Shown here in pieces: positions 7,197 through 12,485 of a DNA stretch of 12,485 nucleotides (within the stretch, counting starts at the first letter, position 1; every line of letters starts with the position of its first letter). The stretch lies in assembly GCA_965365445.1 (NCBI GenBank), contig CBDUBS010000101.1, positions 1-12,485 of the forward strand, written 5' to 3'. The notes beneath the pieces were generated by a model, which worked only from the letters and a program-made list of their open reading frames with translations, did no database searches and was not told the DNA's origin. This DNA comes from CBDUBS01 sp965365445 (GTDB lineage Bacteria > Bacteroidota > Rhodothermia > Rhodothermales > DASSAV01). The position numbers and the translations under genes are program-made.

Positions 7197-8564
7197 ATGG
7201 CTCTGGATTTCAATCAAATGGGCAAGCTCATGCAGCTCGCCCAGCAACTCGACATCGAGCAGGTAACCGCACTCTCGCAAAAAGTCGACCTGGGAAAGCT
7301 CATCGGTCTGGTTTCCCGGATGGATGAAGCCACGCTGGCGCAGATGACCAGAATGCTCCAGTCCGGCTCCAACGGCTCTAAACGGGAGCCCGCCCCGGTA
7401 AACGGAGATTTTTACGACATAGCATCCGAACTGAGCGAGAACGGGCGAGCCGTGCAGCAAAAGGTACGGGCGTTCATGCAGGAGGAAGTACAGCCCGAGA
7501 TTGCCGAATACTGGCAGCGCGATGAGTTCCCCCGGCATTTGATCCCCCGGTTTCGCGATCTCGGACTCATCGGGGAGGTATTCGAGCCGGACGGGTCCCG
7601 AAAACCGGAGGCGGCCGTCACCGAGGGGATCGTCACGATGGAAATGGCCCGAGTAGACGTATCGACTGCTACGTTTTTCGGCGTGCATGCCGGGCTGGCG
7701 CTCTGGTCGGTCATCCTCGGCGGGTCGGAGGAGCAGAAGCGCGAGTGGCTGCCCCTTATGATGCATTTCGACACGGTCGGCGCGTTCGGTCTTACCGAAC
7801 CGGAAGTCGGCTCGGGCGCCGCCGGCGGCCTTCGGACCACCTGCCGCAGGGAAGGGGAGGAGTGGGTGCTGAACGGTTCCAAAAAGTGGATAGGCAATGC
7901 CACCTTTGCGGATTTCGTAGTGATATGGGCGCGGGACGAGCAGGACGGCTCGGTGTGCGGCTTTCTGGTTCGTCGCGGTAATCCGGGTTTTCAGGTTGAG
8001 AAAATGCTGGGGAAAATCGCGCTTCGGGCCGTAGAGAACGGCCTGATCACCCTGAATACCTGCCGGGTACCGGAATCCGACCGCCTCCAGCATGCCGATT
8101 CGTGGCGCGTGGTGGCCGACATTCTCCGGCAAACCCGGGCCGGCGTGGCATGGCAAGCCGTTGGCTGCGCTATGGGCGCTTACGAACACTCGCTGCGATA
8201 CGCCCGCAAGCGCAAACAATTTGGACGACCCATCGGCAGCTTTCAGCTCATCCAGGATAAACTCGTCCACATGCTCGGCAACCTGACGGCCATGCAAACC
8301 ATGTGTCTGCGCCTTTCGCGTATGCAGGACGCCGGGACGATGCTCGATGAGCACGCTTCGCTGGCCAAAGTATTTACGGCGTCCCGCTGCCGGGATACCG
8401 TTGCGCTGGCTCGTGACCTTCACGGCGGCAACGGCATCCTGCTCGAAAACGACGTTGCCCGCTTCTTCTCCGATACCGAGGCTATTTACTCTTATGAGGG
8501 AACCAACGAAATCAACTCCCTTATCGTAGGCCGCGCCATTACCGGTCACAGTGCTTTCGTTTAA
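7197..8564 (+). CDS. Acyl-CoA dehydrogenase, ACX4/glutaryl-CoA dehydrogenase-like, with N-terminal extension
   Basis: 455 residues; the family is usually 380-400. It is an FAD enzyme oxidising acyl-CoA to trans-2-enoyl-CoA. The catalytic core starts near residue 72 and carries the FAD signature LTEPEVGSG (199-207), KKWIGNATFADFVVIWAR (from 229), the RKQFGRPIG segment, and YSYEGTNEIN with Glu434 as catalytic base, the late position typical of the glutaryl-CoA dehydrogenase/plant ACX4 branch. From memory, the Arg94 of human glutaryl-CoA dehydrogenase that binds the substrate carboxylate aligns with Ala158 here (RVDVSTA), so a decarboxylating glutaryl-CoA role is unlikely; a short-to-medium straight-chain substrate is a better guess. 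Residues 1-70 (FNQMGKLMQLAQQLDIEQV..., then a Gly/Ser/Pro linker) are extra: amphipathic helical, no signal peptide. Strong ribosome binding site. The fadN gene follows after 14 bases. Confidence 0.9.
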   Translation: MALDFNQMGKLMQLAQQLDIEQVTALSQKVDLGKLIGLVSRMDEATLAQMTRMLQSGSNGSKREPAPVNGDFYDIASELSENGRAVQQKVRAFMQEEVQPEIAEYWQRDEFPRHLIPRFRDLGLIGEVFEPDGSRKPEAAVTEGIVTMEMARVDVSTATFFGVHAGLALWSVILGGSEEQKREWLPLMMHFDTVGAFGLTEPEVGSGAAGGLRTTCRREGEEWVLNGSKKWIGNATFADFVVIWARDEQDGSVCGFLVRRGNPGFQVEKMLGKIALRAVENGLITLNTCRVPESDRLQHADSWRVVADILRQTRAGVAWQAVGCAMGAYEHSLRYARKRKQFGRPIGSFQLIQDKLVHMLGNLTAMQTMCLRLSRMQDAGTMLDEHASLAKVFTASRCRDTVALARDLHGGNGILLENDVARFFSDTEAIYSYEGTNEINSLIVGRAITGHSAFV

Positions 8565-8578
8565 CCCAATTGTTTGCT

Positions 8579-10993
8579 ATGAACGCCGAACCTCCTCAAG
8601 CCGGTCCGAAGGAACGAACCGGAATAGCGCTTTCGCCTCATTCGCCGTTCCGATCCGCCGCGGTGCTGGGTGCGGGCACCATGGGCGCACAGATCGCCGC
8701 CCATCTTGCCAACGCCGGCCTGCGAGTGCTTCTGCTCGACATGGCCGCCGGGAACGGAAATCCAAATGCCCTCGTCGAGAAAGGCTTCAAGGCCGCACGG
8801 AAAGCGAGCCCGGACCCCTTCTTTTCCGAAGCGTCGGCTCGCCGGATCACGCTGGGTAACTTCGATGACCATTTTGATCGCCTTGCCGGTGTAGACTGGA
8901 TCGTCGAAGCGGTGGTGGAGCGCATGGATGTCAAGCGCGACATACTGGCGCGCATTGAAGCGGCGGCCTCTGAAAGCGCCGTGATCTCTACCAACACCAG
9001 CGGCTTACCGATTGGCGAACTGGTGGAAGGCCGATCGGAGGATTTCAAGAATCGGTTCCTGGGAACGCACTTTTTCAACCCGCCCCGGTATCTGAAGCTG
9101 CTCGAACTGATTCCTACGGAGGATACGTCGCCCGGGGTGGTGGACCGCGTCGCCTGGTTCGGTCGGGTTCATCTCGGAAAAGGCATCGTCGTCGCGAAGG
9201 ATAGTCCGTATTTCATCGGCAACCGGATCGGCATATACGGTATGCTGCCGGCTATGCAGGCTTTTGACCGTGGTGAATACAGCATCGAGGAGATCGACGC
9301 CCTGACGGGGCCGCTGGTGGGCCGCCCGAAGTCGGCCACGTTTCGAACGGCCGATCTCGTCGGTCTGGACGTCCTCTACCACGTCGTTCGCAACCTTTAC
9401 GATACCATTCCAGGGGACGACCGCCGAGACGTCTTTCAGGCTCCGGCCGTTTTGGAATCACTCGTCAAAGGCAGAGCGCTCGGTGAAAAATCAGGAGCCG
9501 GATTTTATAAAAAACAGGGAAAGACCATACTCTCCATCGATCCGGCTACAGGCGAATACGGTACGGGCGCTCCTCCCGATGCGGCCTCCCTCGAGCCGAT
9601 TCAGAAAGCCGGCAGTCTTGACGATCGCCTGAAAGCCCTTTACCGGGAAGGAGGGCGTTACGGACGCTTCTTTCGCGATACGACGCTGGACTGGCTCGGG
9701 TATAGCGCCCGACGCATTCCCGAAATCGCCGACAGCCCCGCCGACATCGACCGGGCGATCCGATGGGGTTTCGGATGGGAGAAAGGGCCCTTCGAAATAT
9801 GGGACGCCCTTGGCTTCGAAACGGTGATCGAAGGCATGGCGGAACGCGGAATCGAAACGCCGGGCTGGCTGGATACGATGCGCCGGGAGGGAGCCGGGTC
9901 GTTTTACCGAAATGAGGCCGGAGATCGATCGGTATACGTACCCGGCAAAGGGTACGTCACGGAGAAGAGCCCCCCTGATGAGATCCGGACGGCCGACATC
10001 CGCACCCATCCAGAGAAACTGCTCTGGAAGAACGACGAGGCCGCTCTGCTCGATCTCGGCGACGGTGTGGCGCTTTATGAATTTCGTTCCAAAGCAAACG
10101 CGCTGGGTCGCAACGTGATGCGCGGCCTGGTGGAGGTGATCGAGCGGGTCGAGTACGATTCGGACCTCCGCGGCCTCGTAATCGGCAACGACGGGAAAAA
10201 TTTCTCGGTAGGCGCCAACCTGGGCGAAGTGGCTATGGCGGCTATGCAGGGGCAGTTCGACCTGATCGAGCGTTTCGTTGCGCGATTTCAGCAAGCTGTC
10301 GGCCGGATCCGGAGCGCTGCCAAGCCCGTCGTGGCGGCGGTGCACGGGCGCGTGCTCGGCGGCGGTTGCGAAATGCTAATGGCCTGTCCGCACCCGGTAG
10401 CCGCCGCCGAAAGTTACATCGGCCTAGTAGAGCTCGGGGTGGGTCTCATTCCGGCCGGTACGGGTACAATGCGCCTCGCGGTGCTTGCGGCGCAGCGGTC
10501 TCCGCACGGATTCCCGAGCGAGATCCAGTCGAACCTGCAGGTCTATTTCGAAAACGTCGCTATGGCAAAGGTAGCCGGGAGCGCCGTGCAGGCTCGGGAT
10601 ATGGGTTATCTGTCGGAGTGCGGCCCTATCGTGATGAATGCGGACCGGCGGCTTTACGTGGCGAGAGAGGAGGTGATCCGTCTCTCCAACCAGGGCTACC
10701 TGCCTCCCCCTCCGCCCGGGCCGATCAAGGTTCTTGGCAGCCCTACCCGGGCCGCCTTCGAGGTGGCGCTCGATCAGTATCTGTTCGGGGGCTTCATCAG
10801 CGAATACGACCGGAAGCTGGCAGGCCGGCTGGCCTACGTCATCACCGGCGGCGATCTGTCGGCTCCCGACGAGGTGGATGAACAGTACCTCGTCGACCTC
10901 GAAAGGGAAGTATTCCTGAGCCTCCTCGGGGAGCAAAAAACCCAGGAGCGCATCACGCACATGCTCATGAATGGGAAGCCTCTTCGCAACTAA
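8579..10993 (+). CDS. fadN: FadN-type 3-hydroxyacyl-CoA dehydrogenase/enoyl-CoA hydratase fusion
   Basis: 804 residues from the ATG at 8579; a TTG at 8570 is a less likely start. Two enzymes of beta-oxidation are in one chain: hydration of 2-enoyl-CoA and NAD-dependent oxidation of the L-3-hydroxyacyl-CoA. The dehydrogenase comes first: Rossmann motif GAGTMG (31-36), STNTSGLPI, then THFFNP with His164 and Glu176 as catalytic dyad, GNRI with Asn215. Its C-terminal domain (about 205-310, ending GAGFYKK) is followed by a second copy-like domain (about 350-430, RAIRWGFGWEKGPFEIWDALG). The hydratase domain fills about 480-700, with both catalytic glutamates in place: Glu598 in GGGCE and Glu618 in LVELGVGLIP. 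This order is opposite to E. coli FadB and matches FadN of Bacillus, about 790 residues, including the ending GKPLRN. The thiolase follows, as in the Bacillus fadNAE operon. Confidence 0.93.
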   Translation: MNAEPPQAGPKERTGIALSPHSPFRSAAVLGAGTMGAQIAAHLANAGLRVLLLDMAAGNGNPNALVEKGFKAARKASPDPFFSEASARRITLGNFDDHFDRLAGVDWIVEAVVERMDVKRDILARIEAAASESAVISTNTSGLPIGELVEGRSEDFKNRFLGTHFFNPPRYLKLLELIPTEDTSPGVVDRVAWFGRVHLGKGIVVAKDSPYFIGNRIGIYGMLPAMQAFDRGEYSIEEIDALTGPLVGRPKSATFRTADLVGLDVLYHVVRNLYDTIPGDDRRDVFQAPAVLESLVKGRALGEKSGAGFYKKQGKTILSIDPATGEYGTGAPPDAASLEPIQKAGSLDDRLKALYREGGRYGRFFRDTTLDWLGYSARRIPEIADSPADIDRAIRWGFGWEKGPFEIWDALGFETVIEGMAERGIETPGWLDTMRREGAGSFYRNEAGDRSVYVPGKGYVTEKSPPDEIRTADIRTHPEKLLWKNDEAALLDLGDGVALYEFRSKANALGRNVMRGLVEVIERVEYDSDLRGLVIGNDGKNFSVGANLGEVAMAAMQGQFDLIERFVARFQQAVGRIRSAAKPVVAAVHGRVLGGGCEMLMACPHPVAAAESYIGLVELGVGLIPAGTGTMRLAVLAAQRSPHGFPSEIQSNLQVYFENVAMAKVAGSAVQARDMGYLSECGPIVMNADRRLYVAREEVIRLSNQGYLPPPPPGPIKVLGSPTRAAFEVALDQYLFGGFISEYDRKLAGRLAYVITGGDLSAPDEVDEQYLVDLEREVFLSLLGEQKTQERITHMLMNGKPLRN

Positions 10994-11042
10994 GGTTTCT
11001 GAGATAGTCAGTGACACAGCAGTATTTGAACCCGACGAACCC

Positions 11043-12242
11043 ATGGAAGTCCGAATGCCAGGAAATGCCGCCTATATCGTCAGCAGTGTCCGCACCGCCG
11101 TTGGGAAGGCGGACCGCGGCGCGTTACGCTCCGTCCGACCCGAAGAAATGGGCGCTGCCGCCGTGAGCGAAGCCGCGGGGCGCGTACCGGGGTTGCGCCC
11201 GGAGGATCTGGACGACGTCCTCATCGGCTGCGCCTTCCCCGAAGGGCCTCAGGGTATGAACGTCGGACGCCTCATCGCGCAGCGAGCCGGTCTGCCGGAC
11301 GAGATTCCGGGCGCCACCATCAATCGGTTCTGCTCGTCGGGCCTGCAAACCATCGCAATGGCTACACAAGCCATTGCCGCCGGATTTGCCGACGTGATAG
11401 TGGCCGGCGGCGTCGAATCGATGAGCATGGTGCCCATGAGCGGGTTTTTCTTTCAGCCCGATCCCCGGACGGTGAATGCCGACCCGGAGGTATACGTCTC
11501 CATGGGCGTTACCGCCGAAAATGTCGCTGAAAAGTACGGCATCTCACGGGAGGAGCAGGACCGTTTTGCCGTGCAGTCACATCACCGGGCGCTCGCCGCC
11601 ATTCGAGAGGGGCGTTTCGAGGAAGAAATCGTCCCTCTGCACATTTCGGAGGTGCGGTACGAAGACGGCCACACGAAGTCGGTGGAAAAGGACTTCCGGG
11701 TGGACGAAGGGCCCCGGCCGGATACGTCGCTGGAGGCGTTGGCCCGGCTTCCGGCAGTTTTTCGAAAAGATGGGACCGTCACGGCAGGCAATGCTTCACA
11801 GCGCTCCGACGGGGCCGCCGCGTCCATCGTGATGAGCGAACGCCGTATGCGGGAGATGGGCGCGGAACCGCTCGGCCGCATCATCGGGTTTGCACTGGCC
11901 GGCGTGCCGCCCGAACTCATGGGGATCGGCCCCATCGAAGCCGTGCGCAAGGTGCTCCGGCAAACCGGCCTCAGCCTGTCCGACGTGGGCCTGGTGGAAC
12001 TCAACGAGGCATTCGCCGCACAGGCTCTGGCCGTCATTCGGGAGCTGGGTCTGGATGAGGGCGTCGTAAACGTGAACGGCGGCGCCATTGCTCTCGGGCA
12101 TCCCCTCGGGGCCACCGGAGCCAAACTCACCGCCTCGCTGCTCCATGAGATGAGGCGACGGGGTGTGAAGTATGGATTGTGTACCATGTGCGTCGGGGGT
12201 GGCATGGGTGCGGCAGGAATCTTCGAAAATGCGGCCATCTGA
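11043..12242 (+). CDS. fadA: Acetyl-CoA acyltransferase (3-ketoacyl-CoA thiolase)
   Basis: 399 residues from the ATG at 11043. It performs the last step of the beta-oxidation cycle, splitting 3-ketoacyl-CoA with CoA into acetyl-CoA and a shortened acyl-CoA. All thiolase landmarks are present: INRFCSSGLQT with nucleophile Cys97, NEAFAAQ (from 321), GGAIALGHPLGATGA with His353, and CVGGGMGAAG with Cys383. Length fits the family (about 390). The start is uncertain. An in-frame ATG at 10971 would overlap the end of fadN and add 24 residues unlike the family. The ATG at 11055 has GGAAG five bases upstream and gives 395 residues beginning MPGNAAYIVSSVRT, close to the usual thiolase start. I kept 11043 as the compromise. 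The sequence cannot decide degradative versus biosynthetic use by itself, but position after fadN and before fadE settles it as degradative. Confidence 0.93.
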   Translation: MEVRMPGNAAYIVSSVRTAVGKADRGALRSVRPEEMGAAAVSEAAGRVPGLRPEDLDDVLIGCAFPEGPQGMNVGRLIAQRAGLPDEIPGATINRFCSSGLQTIAMATQAIAAGFADVIVAGGVESMSMVPMSGFFFQPDPRTVNADPEVYVSMGVTAENVAEKYGISREEQDRFAVQSHHRALAAIREGRFEEEIVPLHISEVRYEDGHTKSVEKDFRVDEGPRPDTSLEALARLPAVFRKDGTVTAGNASQRSDGAAASIVMSERRMREMGAEPLGRIIGFALAGVPPELMGIGPIEAVRKVLRQTGLSLSDVGLVELNEAFAAQALAVIRELGLDEGVVNVNGGAIALGHPLGATGAKLTASLLHEMRRRGVKYGLCTMCVGGGMGAAGIFENAAI

Positions 12243-12273
12243 ACCTCCCCTGGCCATTGAAACGGTAAGCTCT

Positions 12274-12485
12274 ATGCATTCCAGAGTACCTCTGATCGGA
12301 GCCGGCGCGCTCGCCGTGGTTCTCGGCGTGCCGGCCGTACGCCGCACCCTCGTTTCGAAGAACCTGATGCGCCTCATGAAGCGTATGGGTGTGCTTCCCA
12401 CTATCTCGCAAACCGAACAAACGGCCATCGAAGCGGGCGATGTGTGGGTAGACGGCGATCTGTTTTCCGGAAAGCCGAATTTCGA
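12274..12485 (+). CDS. fadE: E. coli FadE-type acyl-CoA dehydrogenase, N-terminal 70 residues, cut by right edge
   Basis: The ATG at 12274 opens a frame of 70 codons that runs off the window. Residues about 6-22 (PLIGAGALAVVLGVPAV) form one hydrophobic, probably membrane-associated segment. After it, RRTLVSKNLMRLMKRMGVLP, SQTEQTAIEAGDVWVDG and DLFSGKPNF follow the N-terminal part of E. coli FadE (RTEKEAIDAGTTWWEGDLFQGKPDW from memory, split here by one or two changes), so it is called with this large acyl-CoA dehydrogenase type (about 800 residues). Such enzymes oxidise medium and long acyl-CoA at the membrane. E. coli FadE has a longer hydrophobic start, so this form is shorter. The catalytic core lies outside the window. 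It begins 31 bases after fadA, with only a weak GGTAAG before the start. Confidence 0.8.
   Translation, partial: MHSRVPLIGAGALAVVLGVPAVRRTLVSKNLMRLMKRMGVLPTISQTEQTAIEAGDVWVDGDLFSGKPNF

Noticed and set aside
6987..8549. A 520-codon open frame on the minus strand opposite the acyl-CoA dehydrogenase
   Set aside because: It covers almost exactly the sense gene, which has a clear family match, strong ribosome binding site and catalytic residues. The antisense translation is rich in Arg, Gly, Pro and His with no recognisable domain, as expected from the mirror of GC-rich codons.
9491..10345. A 284-codon minus-strand open frame inside fadN
   Set aside because: It is fully antisense to the conserved FadN fusion and shows no family features.

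Overview
The window reads as chromosomal DNA of a moderately GC-rich bacterium. Several features point loosely to the Rhodothermota/Bacteroidota side of the tree: starts without a Shine-Dalgarno sequence are common (tyrosine phenol-lyase-like gene, first ligase, fadN), the fatty-acid genes are of the FadN/FadA type, and the first acyl-CoA ligase looks like the kind common in Bacteroidota. This placement is inference from gene content and was not tested with any marker gene. No mobile element, tRNA, rRNA or CRISPR array was seen.

Layout. (1) Bases 1-716, minus strand: the N-terminal 238 residues of an envelope lytic transglycosylase of the MltD type, cut by the left edge. (2) Bases 717-1224: a 508-base divergent intergenic region with no convincing gene but several inverted repeats. 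(3) Bases 1225-4463, plus strand: a tyrosine phenol-lyase/tryptophanase-family PLP enzyme with unusual active-site substitutions, then an AMP-forming acyl-CoA ligase. (4) Bases 4464-4589: a short regulatory gap holding a perfect 17-base palindrome. (5) Bases 4590-12485, plus strand: six closely spaced genes that look like one fatty-acid beta-oxidation operon. They are a TetR-family regulator, a long-chain acyl-CoA synthetase, an ACX4/glutaryl-CoA-dehydrogenase-like acyl-CoA dehydrogenase, a FadN-type 3-hydroxyacyl-CoA dehydrogenase/enoyl-CoA hydratase fusion, a FadA-type thiolase, and the start of an E. coli FadE-type acyl-CoA dehydrogenase cut by the right edge. Gaps between these genes are 14-49 bases.

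How they work together. The synthetase activates fatty acids to acyl-CoA. The two dehydrogenases make the 2-enoyl-CoA, FadN hydrates it and oxidises the 3-hydroxyacyl-CoA, and FadA releases acetyl-CoA. The TetR protein is the obvious candidate to sense acyl-CoA and control the operon, probably through the palindrome just upstream of its own start. The pathway itself is well known. The parts worth a second look are the palindrome, the N-terminal extension on the first dehydrogenase, the pairing of two unlike dehydrogenases in one operon, and the divergent active site of the tyrosine phenol-lyase-like protein. I did not find convincing evidence of an entirely new system.
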